A DNA stretch of 64,000 nucleotides from Caldicellulosiruptoraceae bacterium PP1 (lineage in GTDB: Bacteria > Bacillota > Thermoanaerobacteria > Caldicellulosiruptorales > Caldicellulosiruptoraceae), in the NCBI GenBank assembly GCA_041320695.1, contig JBGGOQ010000005.1, positions 1 to 64,000 on the forward strand, read 5' to 3'. The position numbers and the translations under genes were made by a program. This document shows, piece by piece, positions 8,303-18,575 of the stretch. Below the pieces are notes generated by a model that searched no databases, had not been told where the DNA came from, and saw nothing but the letters and a program-made list of their open reading frames with translations. Position 1 is the stretch's first letter; each line of letters starts with the position of its first letter.

Positions 8303-9299
8303 AAAAGTAATAGAAGGCCAAAATCTTACCTATTATGAAATAAAAGAAATTATTGAAAAACTACTAAATGATGAAATTGATTCAATAAAATTTGGAGCTT
8401 TTTTAGCATTACTGAGAAAAAAAGGCGAATCCCTTGAAGAAATTAAAGCATTCATAGATACATTTTTAGAAAGATCTAAGAAAATATATTTATCAAATGA
8501 GTTTTCAATTGATACCTGCGGAACTGGTGGGGATTCAAAAGGGACTTTTAATATCTCAACAGTTTCATCAATAATATTAAGCTCTTTTGATATAAAGGTA
8601 GTAAAACATGGAAATAGAGGGATAACAAGCAGATCTGGTTCAGCCGATTTAATGGAACAGTTAGGTATAGATATTAATGCAAACCAAGAAAAATTAGAAG
8701 AAGGTATTGAAAAGATTGGCTTTGGATTTGTTTTTGCACCCAATTTTCATCCGGCAATGAAAAAAGTTGCTCCAATAAGAAAAAGCCTTGGTATCAAAAC
8801 AGTTTTTAATATATTAGGTCCTGTTTTAAATCCTGCTCCAATTAACTATCAAGTTGTTGGGACATTTGACTTAGACAGTCAAAATAAAATATTCAATGCA
8901 CTTAATGGGAGAAGGAAAAGGTATGCTGTTGTTCATAGTGATGATGGTTTAGATGAGATCTCTATTTCAAGCAGCACTAAAATATTGGAAAATAGCCTTG
9001 GTATTACTAAAGAATATTTTATTGAACCTGAAGATTTTGGTGTTAATAGATATGATTTATCTGAGATAAAAAGTGAAGATCCAAAACAAAATGCTGAAAT
9101 TACATTATCAATCTTTGAAGGAATTGAATCACCATTTTATTATGCAACACAAATAAACTGTGCATTTTGTTTATACATTTTAGGGTTAACTGATAACTTG
9201 GTAGAAGCTGCAAAACAAGTTGAAAGAAACATAAAAAATGGGCTTGTTATGAAAAAATTTAATGATATAAAAAATTTCTATAAGCTTGGAGGGCAATAA
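8286..9299 (+). CDS. trpD: Anthranilate phosphoribosyltransferase
   Basis: It transfers phosphoribose from PRPP to anthranilate. Of the family motifs, DTCGTGGDSKGTFNIST (PRPP and diphosphate loop), KHGNRGITSRSGSADLME and GPVLNPAP are visible in order within 337 residues, the usual length. The ATG at 8286 is preceded by AAAGGGGTT and lies 17 bases inside trpG; an earlier in-frame start would extend it by 19 hydrophobic residues without a ribosome binding site. The stop overlaps the start of trpC (TAATG). Confidence 0.95.
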   Translation: MQNYLEKVIEGQNLTYYEIKEIIEKLLNDEIDSIKFGAFLALLRKKGESLEEIKAFIDTFLERSKKIYLSNEFSIDTCGTGGDSKGTFNISTVSSIILSSFDIKVVKHGNRGITSRSGSADLMEQLGIDINANQEKLEEGIEKIGFGFVFAPNFHPAMKKVAPIRKSLGIKTVFNILGPVLNPAPINYQVVGTFDLDSQNKIFNALNGRRKRYAVVHSDDGLDEISISSSTKILENSLGITKEYFIEPEDFGVNRYDLSEIKSEDPKQNAEITLSIFEGIESPFYYATQINCAFCLYILGLTDNLVEAAKQVERNIKNGLVMKKFNDIKNFYKLGGQ

Positions 9300-10072
9300 T
9301 GTCGGTTTTATATGAAATTGCAAAGCTAAAATATGTTGAAGTTCAAACTCAAAAGAATATCTTAAAAATAGATGATATGATAAAAGATATAGAAAAGATA
9401 AGTGTATATAATAAATTTCAGGACATTTTTGAAACAAAGAAGTTTTGCGTAATAGGAGAAATCAAAAGATCATCGCCTTCTAAAGGAATTATTAATAAAG
9501 ATTTGAATCCAGTCCATGTAGCAAATTTGTACAAGAATAATAACTTTTTTGCTGTATCTGTTCTTACAGAAAGAAACTTCTTTTTAGGAGATGATAATGA
9601 CATAATAAAAATTAAGGAAAAAGTCGATATTCCAATACTAAGAAAGGATTTTATTATAGATGAATACCAAATATATCATTCTAAGTATATCCAAAGTGAT
9701 GCTATTCTTCTTATAACAAAATTATTAGATGAAAATAAATTAAAACAATATATTCATATTGCAAATGCCATAAATCTTGTTTCGTTAGTAGAAGTAGAAG
9801 ATGAAAGAGAAATAGAGATAGCCCTTAATGCCAATGCGAAGCTCATTGGGATAAACAACAGAAATCTCAATGATTTAAATATAGATATTAAAAAAACTGA
9901 AAGGCTAATGAAATATATACCTAAAGATATAAAGGTTATAAGTGAAAGTGGTATTACTAATAGAGAAAGTTTTATGTATATAAAGTCTATAGGAGTTAAT
10001 GGATGTTTGATTGGGACAGCATTTTCAAAAGACTTTAGCTTTATTGACACAGTTGGAGGGCTTTTGAATTGA
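9299..10072 (+). CDS. trpC: Indole-3-glycerol phosphate synthase
   Basis: This TIM-barrel enzyme closes the indole ring of carboxyphenylaminodeoxyribulose phosphate. Visible signatures in the 257 residues are the catalytic-Lys segment EIKRSSPSKG, PILRKDFIID with the second Lys, LVEVED, GINNRNL, ISESGI and GCLIGTAF. TrpC and TrpF are separate polypeptides, as in Bacillus, not fused as in E. coli. It overlaps trpD by one base and trpF by four. Confidence 0.95.
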   Translation: MSVLYEIAKLKYVEVQTQKNILKIDDMIKDIEKISVYNKFQDIFETKKFCVIGEIKRSSPSKGIINKDLNPVHVANLYKNNNFFAVSVLTERNFFLGDDNDIIKIKEKVDIPILRKDFIIDEYQIYHSKYIQSDAILLITKLLDENKLKQYIHIANAINLVSLVEVEDEREIEIALNANAKLIGINNRNLNDLNIDIKKTERLMKYIPKDIKVISESGITNRESFMYIKSIGVNGCLIGTAFSKDFSFIDTVGGLLN

Positions 10073-10662
10073 TTATAAAGTTTTGTGGAATTAAAAGTCA
10101 AAATGATATAAAACTTTGTAATATTCTTAAGCCAACAATGATTGGCCTAATTTTTGCTGAAAGCCCGAGGAAAATTCCTTTAGAACAAGCTGAAAATATT
10201 TTAAAAAGAAAAAGCCCTAATATTTTATCTGTTGCAGTTTTTAAAAACCAAAGTTTAGATGAGGTTTGTAAAATTGTAAAAAAACTTAAAATTGACTATG
10301 TTCAGCTTCATGGAAATGAGGACCTCGATTATATAAGAAATATTAGAAAGCAGAATTTAAAAGTTATTAAAGCTATTGAAGTTTATTCATATAGGGATTT
10401 AGAAAAAGGCAATGTATTAAAAAATCAAGTGGATTTTATACTTTTAGATAGGCCAAAAGGGACAAACATAGATATTTTAAGTATAGCTAAAGAAGCTGAA
10501 TATAAATTTATTGTTGCTGGTGGAATAAATGAAGAAAATATAGATAGATATCTAGAAATAAATCCCTTAGGAATTGATATATCAAGTGGTATTGAAACTG
10601 ATGGAAATAAGGATTATCAAAAGATGAAAAAAATAATTCTGAAGGTGAGAGGATATTTATGA
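10069..10662 (+). CDS. trpF: Phosphoribosylanthranilate isomerase
   Basis: It performs the Amadori rearrangement of phosphoribosylanthranilate. The 197-residue barrel starts with [12 protein letters not shown], where the Cys is the general base, and carries [16 protein letters not shown], the catalytic Asp region [11 protein letters not shown], and a phosphate-binding end with VAGGINEEN and GIDISSGIE. The start is TTG at 10069, overlapping the trpC stop (TTGA) after a GGAGGG site. The protein is at the short end of the family but complete. Confidence 0.93.
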   Translation: MIIKFCGIKSQNDIKLCNILKPTMIGLIFAESPRKIPLEQAENILKRKSPNILSVAVFKNQSLDEVCKIVKKLKIDYVQLHGNEDLDYIRNIRKQNLKVIKAIEVYSYRDLEKGNVLKNQVDFILLDRPKGTNIDILSIAKEAEYKFIVAGGINEENIDRYLEINPLGIDISSGIETDGNKDYQKMKKIILKVRGYL

Positions 10663-11843
10663 AGGGATATTTTGGGGAATATGGTGGAATGTTTGTTTCT
10701 GAAACATTAATGCCAGCATTATTAGAAATTGAAGAGAAATTTTTAGAATTGAAAGACAATAAGGAATTCCGATATGAGCTAAATTTCTATCTAAAAAACT
10801 ATGTTGGAAGGCCATCACCTTTATACTTTGCCAAAAACCTAAGTGATTTACTTAATGTTAAGATTTATTTAAAAAGAGAGGATTTAAATCACACTGGTGC
10901 ACATAAAATTAATAATTGTATAGGTCAAGCACTTTTAGCAAAGTATATGGGGAAAAAAAGGCTTATTGCAGAAACTGGTGCAGGACAGCATGGTGTTGCA
11001 ACAGCCACTGTTGCAGCTCTTTTTTCTATGAAATGTGATATTTATATGGGGAAAGAGGATGCAGTAAGACAAGCCCCTAATGTTGCTAGAATGAAAATGC
11101 TTGGAAGCTCAGTGGTTGAGGTTAACAAAGGGAGCAAAACATTAAAAGATGCCATAAACGAGGCTTTGAGGGATTGGAGTGAGACCTTCGAAGATACTTT
11201 TTATTTATTTGGAACTGCTGCTGGGCCTCACCCCTTTCCAACAATAGTAAAATATTTTCAGAGTATAATTGGAAGAGAGACAAGAGAACAGATATTACAG
11301 TTTGAAGGAAGGCTGCCCACACATATATTTGCCTGTGTTGGTGGTGGTTCAAATTCAATTGGTATTTTCTCAGAGTTTATTGAAAGTGAAGTAAAATTGA
11401 TTGGTGTTGAAGGTGCAGGCCAAGGAATTTATTCAAATAAGACCGCAGCTACATTAAGCAGCGGTTCTGTTGGTATACTTCATGGTTCTAAAACTTATAT
11501 TCTTCAAGATGATGAAGGTCAGATTAATATTACACATTCTATATCGGCTGGTCTTGATTATCCAGGTGTTGGGCCAGAACATTCTTATTTAAAAGATAAA
11601 AAAAGAGTTGAATATGTTGGGATTACAGATAAAGAGGCAATAAATGCCTTTGAGGTAATGTGCAAAACAGAAGGTATAATACCAGCTTTAGAGAGTTCAC
11701 ATGCAATAGCTGAGGTAATAAAGAGAGCTAAAAATGGTGAATTTACTAAAGATGATTTGGTAGTTATTAATTTATCGGGTAGAGGAGATAAAGATTTAGA
11801 TAATGTATTACGAAACAGAGGTGAATATTTTGAATCTTATTGA
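10659..11843 (+). CDS. trpB: Tryptophan synthase beta chain
   Basis: This PLP enzyme condenses indole with serine. The 394 residues include [11 protein letters not shown] at the start, the PLP lysine in [20 protein letters not shown], the phosphate-binding GGGSNSIG, the monovalent-cation and COMM region, and LSGRGDKD near the end. The form without a long N-terminal extension and with the ETGAGQHG motif is TrpB1, the partner of TrpA. The start overlaps the trpF stop (ATGA), and the end overlaps trpA. Confidence 0.96.
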   Translation: MKGYFGEYGGMFVSETLMPALLEIEEKFLELKDNKEFRYELNFYLKNYVGRPSPLYFAKNLSDLLNVKIYLKREDLNHTGAHKINNCIGQALLAKYMGKKRLIAETGAGQHGVATATVAALFSMKCDIYMGKEDAVRQAPNVARMKMLGSSVVEVNKGSKTLKDAINEALRDWSETFEDTFYLFGTAAGPHPFPTIVKYFQSIIGRETREQILQFEGRLPTHIFACVGGGSNSIGIFSEFIESEVKLIGVEGAGQGIYSNKTAATLSSGSVGILHGSKTYILQDDEGQINITHSISAGLDYPGVGPEHSYLKDKKRVEYVGITDKEAINAFEVMCKTEGIIPALESSHAIAEVIKRAKNGEFTKDDLVVINLSGRGDKDLDNVLRNRGEYFESY

Positions 11844-12603
11844 TAAAACATTTATGAAACTAAAAAATCAAGGGAATAAGGCTTTTATTGGATATATGAC
11901 TTGTGGTTATCCTACGTATGAACAATCATATGATATTTTTAATATTATGAATAAATACTGTGATATTATTGAAGTAGGCTTTCCATTTTCAGATCCTACT
12001 GCAGATGGTGAAATAATTCAGGAAGCATCAAGTAAAGCTTTAAAAAATGGAATTACTATAAAAAAAACACTTGAATTGATATCAAAAATAAAAAATGAAA
12101 AGCCAATTATTCTAATGCTTTATGCCAATAATATATTAAGACACCGAATAGACAATTTTTTTAAAATGTGTAGTGATTTTGGTGTAGATGCTTGTATAAT
12201 TCCTGATGTTCCATATGAAGAAAAGAAAGTATTTGAAGAAGTTTCAGAAAAATATAATATTTATATTATAAGCTTAGTCTCAATTAGTTCCATAGATAGA
12301 GCAATAAAAATAGCTAAAGATTCAAAAGGATTTATATATGCTGTTTCAAAAAAAGGAACAACAGGCTTTAAAACTGATATTGATAATAAAATTTATGATT
12401 TATTAAAGAAATTAAAAAGTGAAACTGACACTCCCATTTGTACTGGATTCGGTATAAGTGATGAAAAACATATAAAAGAATTAAACAAGTTTTCTGATGG
12501 CGTTATCGTAGGAAGTGCATTAATTAAGAAGCTTGATGAAGGATTAATAAATTTTGAAAATTATCTATCTATAATGAGTAAAGCCTGTAAAACACTTATT
12601 TAA
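11830..12603 (+). CDS. trpA: Tryptophan synthase alpha chain
   Basis: It cleaves indole-3-glycerol phosphate and channels indole to TrpB. TTG at 11830 is preferred: GAGGTG ends 6 bases earlier and the resulting [12 protein letters not shown] matches the usual family start. The 257-residue barrel has [11 protein letters not shown], the catalytic Glu in [14 protein letters not shown] (with the second catalytic Asp nearby), PDVPYEE, and phosphate-binding GTTG and GFGIS. It overlaps the end of trpB by 14 bases and ends the operon; no clear terminator follows. Confidence 0.93.
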   Translation: MNLIDKTFMKLKNQGNKAFIGYMTCGYPTYEQSYDIFNIMNKYCDIIEVGFPFSDPTADGEIIQEASSKALKNGITIKKTLELISKIKNEKPIILMLYANNILRHRIDNFFKMCSDFGVDACIIPDVPYEEKKVFEEVSEKYNIYIISLVSISSIDRAIKIAKDSKGFIYAVSKKGTTGFKTDIDNKIYDLLKKLKSETDTPICTGFGISDEKHIKELNKFSDGVIVGSALIKKLDEGLINFENYLSIMSKACKTLI

Positions 12604-12622
12604 TTTTCCACCATCAATTTAA

Positions 12623-12651
12623 TTGAAACAAATATTTTAATTTATTATAAT
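12623..12651 (+). promoter_or_regulatory. Sigma-A promoter of the coiled-coil gene
   Basis: TTGAAA (12623-12628) and TATAAT (12646-12651) have an exact 17-base spacer, 36 bases ahead of the start codon. The following gene is therefore a separate transcription unit from trp. Confidence 0.75.
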
Positions 12652-12686
12652 AGTTATAGTAAAAAAGGGTGCTGAGGTGCAAAAAT

Positions 12687-13139
12687 ATGGAAGAAATTAA
12701 GGGTATGCTTCAAGTCATAATTACAAAGATTGATGGAGTAGAAAAGCGACTGGAAAGAGTAGAGCAACGACTTGACAATGTAGAAAAGCGACTCGATATG
12801 GTAGAACAAAGACTTGACAATTTAGAACAAGATGTAGCTATTCTTAAAGACAGAGTTGACAAGCTTGAGGATTCAGTAAATAAAAATGCAATACTATTAG
12901 AAGATACAAAGAGAAAAGTAGAGCTTATGGCAGAGATACAACAATCTTACATTGACCAAAATCAACGTGAACATGAACAACTAAAAGTACTTTTTAATGA
13001 TAAAATAGAAGTTGTTGAAACAGCAGTTAAATCGTTGGCAAAAGATGTTAAGGAGATTCATTCAGGTATTGATACATTAGCTGAGATAAGTGGAAAGCAC
13101 GAATTTGAAATATCAAGAATAAGAAAGCTTTTGGTATAA
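12687..13139 (+). CDS. Coiled-coil protein of unknown function
   Basis: The 150-residue protein is nearly all charged helix. Residues 17-52 contain five consecutive heptads of the type VE(K/Q)RLDN, a canonical left-handed coiled coil, followed by further heptads with Leu and Val at a/d positions to the C-terminus (ISRIRKLLV). The ATG at 12687 follows GAGGTG by 7 bases. There is no signal peptide, membrane segment or catalytic motif. It has its own promoter and terminator, so it is probably monocistronic. Similar short heptad-repeat proteins are common in anaerobic Firmicutes, but I know of no function. Confidence 0.7.
   Translation: MEEIKGMLQVIITKIDGVEKRLERVEQRLDNVEKRLDMVEQRLDNLEQDVAILKDRVDKLEDSVNKNAILLEDTKRKVELMAEIQQSYIDQNQREHEQLKVLFNDKIEVVETAVKSLAKDVKEIHSGIDTLAEISGKHEFEISRIRKLLV
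12738..12842 (+). repeat. Five tandem 21-bp repeats coding for heptads
   Basis: Five units of 21 bases, each starting GTAGA(A/G) or TTAGAA and encoding one heptad, follow each other without gaps. Alternate units are most alike (units 2 and 4 end CTTGACAAT), suggesting duplication of a 42-bp double unit. Confidence 0.8.
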
Positions 13140-13179
13140 AAACTACATAATAAAGAGGGTATCTCAAAAGATATTAAAC

Positions 13180-13217
13180 AGCCCCCTGTCTACTTGACAG
13201 GGGGCTATATAGTTTTT
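13180..13217. terminator. Strong terminator between convergent genes
   Basis: An 11-bp perfect stem AGCCCCCTGTC / GACAGGGGGCT with loop TACTT is followed by ATATAGTTTTT on the plus strand. It separates the coiled-coil gene from argF, which ends 12 bases away on the other strand, and may serve both. Confidence 0.8.
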
Positions 13218-13228
13218 GTACAGTCTCT

Positions 13229-14158
13229 TTATATTGAATTTTCATATACACAATAAATCATTATAGCTTTATGTGCATGTAATCTATTTTCTGCTTCATC
13301 AAATACCACTGATTTATTACCATCAATGACTTCATCTGAAACTTCATATCCTCTGTATGCAGGTAAGCAGTGCAAGAAAATTGCATCTTCTTTTGCTTTT
13401 GACATAAGATCACTATTTACTTGGAAGCCTTTGAAAGCTTTTAGTTTTTCAGCTTTTTGGTCTTCTTGTCCCATCGAGATCCACGTATCTGTATATACTA
13501 CATCAGCATTATTCACTGCTTCTACTGGATTATCAGTTATCAATATATTTGAGCCACTTTTCTTTGCTTCATCTTTTATTAAATCAATAATGTTGCTATT
13601 CAAACTATATTCATTTGGTGTTGCAATACTAAAATCAATACCAAGTTTACTGCAAGCAATACCAAGTGTTGCAGCAACATTATTACCATCGCCTACGTAT
13701 GATATTTTTAAATCAGAAAGTCTATTTTTATTTTCATATATTGTTAATAAATCAGCAATTATTTGTGTTGGATGGTAATCATCAGTTAAACCATTGATAA
13801 TTGGGATTGAAGAATATTTTGCAAATTCTTCTACTTCTGATTGATTATAAGTTCTAATTACCATTAAATCGATATATCTTGATAGAACCTTAGCAGTGTC
13901 AGAGATAATCTCTCCTCTACCAAGTTGGAGGTCGTTTTTACTAAGATAAAGAGAATAACCTCCAAGTTGATAAATTCCTATCTCAAAGGAAACCCTTGTT
14001 CTAGTTGAAGATTTTGTAAAAAGAAGGCCAAGACATTTGTTTTTTAAATATAAATTGTATATACCTTTTTTAAGCTCCTTTTTTAATCTATATGATGAAT
14101 CAACAAGATAAATAACATCTTCTTTTGTTAAATCATTTAGATGTAGAAAATGTTTCAT
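13229..14158 (-). CDS. argF: Ornithine carbamoyltransferase
   Basis: It makes citrulline from ornithine and carbamoyl phosphate. The 309-residue protein has the carbamoyl-phosphate motif SSTRTR, the HPTQI segment, and the ornithine-binding SMG (WISMGQE) and HCLPAYRG motifs. It is encoded directly after carB and overlaps its end by 26 bases, so the enzyme that makes carbamoyl phosphate and the one that uses it are translated from one mRNA. This arrangement argues for an anabolic role in arginine synthesis. No arginine deiminase genes are seen. Confidence 0.95.
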   Translation of the reverse strand: MKHFLHLNDLTKEDVIYLVDSSYRLKKELKKGIYNLYLKNKCLGLLFTKSSTRTRVSFEIGIYQLGGYSLYLSKNDLQLGRGEIISDTAKVLSRYIDLMVIRTYNQSEVEEFAKYSSIPIINGLTDDYHPTQIIADLLTIYENKNRLSDLKISYVGDGNNVAATLGIACSKLGIDFSIATPNEYSLNSNIIDLIKDEAKKSGSNILITDNPVEAVNNADVVYTDTWISMGQEDQKAEKLKAFKGFQVNSDLMSKAKEDAIFLHCLPAYRGYEVSDEVIDGNKSVVFDEAENRLHAHKAIMIYCVYENSI

Positions 14159-17100
14159 AACAATCTATCCTTTCTCTACACTTTTTAATAATATCATTAA
14201 GGCAAAATATCTCATTATTTATTTCATTTAAATTTATTAGGACATCTAAATAAGCAATAGCTGAATCAGTGGATGTTAATGTAGTTATTCCAAATTCAAC
14301 AGATATCCTTCTTATATTATATCCATATTGATCAATAGGTTGTTCAGTTGAAGGAATATTAATAATAAATGAGAATTTATCATCCTTTAACATCTTTTTA
14401 GCTTCTTCAAAATCAATAAAATTAATATTTAAATTGGATCTAAATAAATCTTTCATTTCATTTAAAGTATAGATGTTATAATTCATTTCATAAAGCTTTC
14501 TTACTGACTGGAGAAGAAAATCTCTTTCAGTCTTCGGGCCAATTATTAATGCACAACCTTCTTTCTTAAATTTATGATTAGAAGAGATAAAGGCCTTATA
14601 TAAAGCTGAACTTAATGTGCTACCAATTCCTAAAACTTCACCGGTTGATTTCATTTCTGGTCCTAAATATGCATCAACCTTTGTTAACTTTGAAAATGAA
14701 AATACTGGAGCTTTAACAGTAAAATAATCAGGTTCTTTAACAAGTCCTGTCTTATAACCAAGTTCTTTTAACCATGAACCTAATATTAATTTGGTAGCAA
14801 TATTAACCATTGGAACTCCTGTAACCTTTGAAAGTATAGGAACAGTTCTACTTGCTCTTGGATTTACTTCAATTACATATACATTATCATCTTTATCAAT
14901 AACAAATTGTATATTAAATAACCCTACAATATTGAGTCTTCTTGCCAATTTTATAGTATATTCAACAATTTTTTCTTTTACTTTTTGTGATAATGAATAT
15001 GTTGGATAAACAGCCATACTATCGCCAGAATGGACACCAGCTTTATCGATATGTTCCATAATACCTGGGATCAATACATCAGTTCCATCAGATATACCAT
15101 CAACTTCAGCCTCTTTTCCAACAATATATTTATCAATTAAGATAGGATGCTTGATGGATATTTCTATGGCAGCTTTGATATAGTCTTTTAGTTGTTCATC
15201 ATTATAAACAATCTGCATTGCTCTTCCACCTAGTACATAAGAGGGTCTAACTAATACTGGATATCCTATCTTATTTGCTACTTTTAAAGCTTCTTCTTGA
15301 GAATATGCACTGCCACCCTGTGGAAACAAAATATTTAGTTCTTTTAAAAGGTTCAGAAATTTTTCTCTATCTTCAGCGATATCAATACTTTCTATTGATG
15401 TTCCAAGTATTTTTACATTATTTTTTGCAAGAAAGCTTGCCATATTAATTGAGGTTTGTCCACCAAACTGAACAATTACTCCTTCAGGCTTTTCGTTTTT
15501 AATGATATCTAAGACGCATTCTTTAGTAAGTGGTTCAAAATAAAGTTTATCAGATGTATCAAAATCTGTTGAAACAGTTTCTGGATTATTATTTATAATT
15601 ATTGCTTCAACTCCTGCTTCTTTAAGTGCAAAAACTGACTGAACACAGCAATAGTCAAATTCAATACCTTGGCCAATTCTAATGGGTCCAGAACCAATTA
15701 CAATAACTTTTTTATTATTAGTAGAAATAAAATCATTATGGGTATCATAAGTAGAATAGTAATATGGAGTTTTTGCTTCAAATTCTGCAGCACAAGTATC
15801 AACCATCTTAAATGATGGCTTTAGTTTACATTTTTCTCTAATCTGAATAACTTCATCAACATCTTCTTTTAATAAGTTAGCAATATAAGAATCTCCAAAA
15901 CCCATCTTTTTTGCCTGTTCAAGTAATTCGTATGGAAGAGAATCAATATCATATTTTTTTAATTTCTTTGAAAGCCATGTAATATTTTTTAATTTATTTA
16001 GAAAAAATAAGTCAATTTTTGAATAATCATAAATTTCTGTACATGAGAAACCTCGTGTTAAAGCTTCGCAAACTGCAAATATTCTTTCATCGTTAGGGAT
16101 TTTAATATATTCTATAAGCTCTTTGTTATCCATTTCTTCAAACTTTTTAAGGCCTAATTGATAATTTATTTTTACGTCAAGTGAATCTATAGCTTTTAAA
16201 AATGCTTCCTCAAATGTTCTACCGATTGCCATAACCTCTCCAGTAGATTTCATCTGTGTTCCAAGTTTTCTATCAGCATTTTCAAACTTATCAAATGGCC
16301 ATCTTGGAACCTTTACAACAACATAGTCTATTGAAGGTTCAAAACTTGAGAAGGTATTTTGAGTAATTGGATTAATAATTTCATCTAATGTAAGCCCAAC
16401 TGCAATTTTTGCAGCAATTCTAGCAATAGGATACCCTGTTGCTTTTGAAGCTAATGCTGATGAGCGACTTACCCTTGGGTTTACTTCTATTACAACATAC
16501 TCCATACTGCTTGGATTCAGTGCAAACTGGACATTACAACCGCCTTCAATTTTAAGCCCCCTTATTATATTTATAGAAGCACGTCTTAGCATTTGATACT
16601 CTTTATCTGATAATGTTTGTGAAGGAGCAACAACAATACTGTCACCAGTATGGACACCAACAGGATCAATATTTTCCATATTACATACGATAATGCAATT
16701 GTCGTTGGAGTCACGCATAACCTCATACTCAATTTCCTTCCAACCAAGAACGCTTTGCTCAATTAGTACTTGATGTATTAAACTTAATTTAAGTCCTTTA
16801 CTTACAATATATCTTAATTCTTCTTCTGAATAAGCAATACCACCTCCAGTTCCACCAAGAGTATATGCTGGGCGAACTATTACAGGATAACCTGTTATTT
16901 CATTAGCAAATTTTATAGCAGATTCAACATCATGAACAATAAGGCTTTTCGGGACAGGTTCGCCAATTTCCTCCATTGTTTTTTTAAATAATTCTCTATC
17001 CTCAGCTTTTTTAATAGTTTCTAAGTTTGATCCGAGTAATTTAACACCATACTTATCAAGAATACCTGACTCTGATAACTCAAATGCCATATTTAATGCT

Positions 17101-17381
17101 GTCTGCCCACCTAAGCCAGATATTAAACCATCTGGCCTTTCCTTTTTGATAACCTGTTCAATAAATTCTAAAGTTATTGGTTCTATATATATTCTATCCG
17201 CAATTTCAATATCAGTCATAATTGTGGCTGGATTACTATTAACTAAAACTACCTCAATACCTTCTTCTTTTAATGATCTGCATGCCTGTGTTCCAGAATA
17301 ATCAAATTCTGCAGCCTGACCTATAATAATTGGCCCAGAACCAACTATCAAAACCTTGTTAATATCTTTTCTCTTTGGCAT
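14133..17381 (-). CDS. carB: Carbamoyl phosphate synthase large subunit
   Basis: It uses bicarbonate, ammonia from CarA and two ATP to form carbamoyl phosphate. The 1082 residues show the expected internal duplication: two ATP-grasp halves, each starting with a GSGPI(I/R)IGQ motif (near 14 and 560) and each with an EVNPR(V/A)SR(S/T) signature, then a C-terminal MGS-like allosteric domain. Full length for the family. It follows carA by three bases and overlaps argF. In a linked carAB-argF operon it probably supplies arginine synthesis; any pyrimidine-specific paralogue would be elsewhere. Confidence 0.96.
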   Translation of the reverse strand: MPKRKDINKVLIVGSGPIIIGQAAEFDYSGTQACRSLKEEGIEVVLVNSNPATIMTDIEIADRIYIEPITLEFIEQVIKKERPDGLISGLGGQTALNMAFELSESGILDKYGVKLLGSNLETIKKAEDRELFKKTMEEIGEPVPKSLIVHDVESAIKFANEITGYPVIVRPAYTLGGTGGGIAYSEEELRYIVSKGLKLSLIHQVLIEQSVLGWKEIEYEVMRDSNDNCIIVCNMENIDPVGVHTGDSIVVAPSQTLSDKEYQMLRRASINIIRGLKIEGGCNVQFALNPSSMEYVVIEVNPRVSRSSALASKATGYPIARIAAKIAVGLTLDEIINPITQNTFSSFEPSIDYVVVKVPRWPFDKFENADRKLGTQMKSTGEVMAIGRTFEEAFLKAIDSLDVKINYQLGLKKFEEMDNKELIEYIKIPNDERIFAVCEALTRGFSCTEIYDYSKIDLFFLNKLKNITWLSKKLKKYDIDSLPYELLEQAKKMGFGDSYIANLLKEDVDEVIQIREKCKLKPSFKMVDTCAAEFEAKTPYYYSTYDTHNDFISTNNKKVIVIGSGPIRIGQGIEFDYCCVQSVFALKEAGVEAIIINNNPETVSTDFDTSDKLYFEPLTKECVLDIIKNEKPEGVIVQFGGQTSINMASFLAKNNVKILGTSIESIDIAEDREKFLNLLKELNILFPQGGSAYSQEEALKVANKIGYPVLVRPSYVLGGRAMQIVYNDEQLKDYIKAAIEISIKHPILIDKYIVGKEAEVDGISDGTDVLIPGIMEHIDKAGVHSGDSMAVYPTYSLSQKVKEKIVEYTIKLARRLNIVGLFNIQFVIDKDDNVYVIEVNPRASRTVPILSKVTGVPMVNIATKLILGSWLKELGYKTGLVKEPDYFTVKAPVFSFSKLTKVDAYLGPEMKSTGEVLGIGSTLSSALYKAFISSNHKFKKEGCALIIGPKTERDFLLQSVRKLYEMNYNIYTLNEMKDLFRSNLNINFIDFEEAKKMLKDDKFSFIINIPSTEQPIDQYGYNIRRISVEFGITTLTSTDSAIAYLDVLINLNEINNEIFCLNDIIKKCRERIDCYETFSTSK

Positions 17382-17384
17382 TAT

Positions 17385-18455
17385 TTACACTCCATTCATA
17401 ATGTTTAGATACTGATCAAAGATGTATTTTGAGTCATGTGGACCTGGACTTGCTTCTGGATGATACTGAACTGACAATATTGGATAATCTTTATGCATAA
17501 AACCTTCAACTGTTTTATCGTTGACGTTTATATGAGTTACTTTTATGCTTTCATATTCGACATTTTCTATTGCAAAGTTATGGTTTTGAGATGTTATATA
17601 TACCTTACCTGTTTGAAGGTCCTTTACAGGATGATTTCCACCATGATGTCCAAATTTTAATTTATATGTCTTAAGCCCTAAGCACAATCCAAGCAATTGA
17701 TGCCCTAAACAAATACCTAATATAGGCTTCTTTAAAGATATCAAATATTTTAGATTATCAAAAATCTGTTCTAAATCGGTTGGATCTCCAGGCCCATTTG
17801 AAAATACAAAACCCTCTGGGTTATACTCTAAAATCTTTTTAATATTTGTATTGTATGGGAAAACATATATATCAAAATTTCTTTCTTTTAATTCTCGCAA
17901 AATATTTTGTTTTATTCCAAAATCTAGTACAGCGATCTTTTTACCAGGTCCTTCAATATGATAAATCTCCTTGGTAGATACCTCATCAACCAAAAACCTT
18001 TTATTTCTTTTGTATCTTTGAATTTTATCTAACAGACTTGGGATATTATCATCTATTGTAGAGATAATTGCTAACATTGAACCGTTGTTTCTTATATGTT
18101 CTGTTATAGATCTTGTATCAACACCTTCAATTGCAATAATATCATTTTCTGCAAGATATTGATGAAGGGTTTTTTGACACCTGAAATTAGATGGCTCTTT
18201 ACATGCTTCATGAACAATAAATCCTTCAACATGAGGTTTGTATGATTCAACATCATCTTGATTAATACCATAATTACCAATTAGAGGATAAGTCATTGTT
18301 ACTATCTGTCCATTATATGATGGATCTGTTAAAACCTCTTGATATCCTGTCATACATGTATTGAAAACAACCTCGCCAATTGTTTCACCTTGAGCACCAA
18401 GCGATATTCCTTCATAAGTTAATCCATCTTCAAAAACAAGAATTGCTTTATTCAT
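17385..18455 (-). CDS. carA: Carbamoyl phosphate synthase small subunit
   Basis: This glutamine amidotransferase subunit supplies ammonia to CarB. The 356-residue protein has the CarA-specific N-terminal domain (FNTCMTGYQEVLTDPSY) and a class I amidotransferase domain with SNGPGDP, the nucleophile Cys near residue 245 in GICLGHQLLG, and the His-Glu pair in QYHPEASPGP. It is the first gene of carA-carB-argF, with its own promoter overlapping the end of asnB. Confidence 0.96.
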   Translation of the reverse strand: MNKAILVFEDGLTYEGISLGAQGETIGEVVFNTCMTGYQEVLTDPSYNGQIVTMTYPLIGNYGINQDDVESYKPHVEGFIVHEACKEPSNFRCQKTLHQYLAENDIIAIEGVDTRSITEHIRNNGSMLAIISTIDDNIPSLLDKIQRYKRNKRFLVDEVSTKEIYHIEGPGKKIAVLDFGIKQNILRELKERNFDIYVFPYNTNIKKILEYNPEGFVFSNGPGDPTDLEQIFDNLKYLISLKKPILGICLGHQLLGLCLGLKTYKLKFGHHGGNHPVKDLQTGKVYITSQNHNFAIENVEYESIKVTHINVNDKTVEGFMHKDYPILSVQYHPEASPGPHDSKYIFDQYLNIMNGV

Positions 18456-18539
18456 AAATCCATTACTCCCTCATAACTTTTTGATTAATAGAGTATCAAA
18501 ATATGATTTATTTATCAATATCATTATATAACAATTATA

Positions 18540-18568
18540 ATTATACAACAAAATGAATAATAATACAA
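18540..18568 (-). promoter_or_regulatory. Sigma-A promoter of carAB-argF
   Basis: On the minus strand, TTGTAT (18568-18563) and TATAAT (18545-18540) have a 17-base spacer. The promoter lies upstream of carA, with the -35 adjoining the asnB coding region. I did not find a convincing ArgR or PyrR site. Confidence 0.65.
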
Positions 18569-18575
18569 TATATTT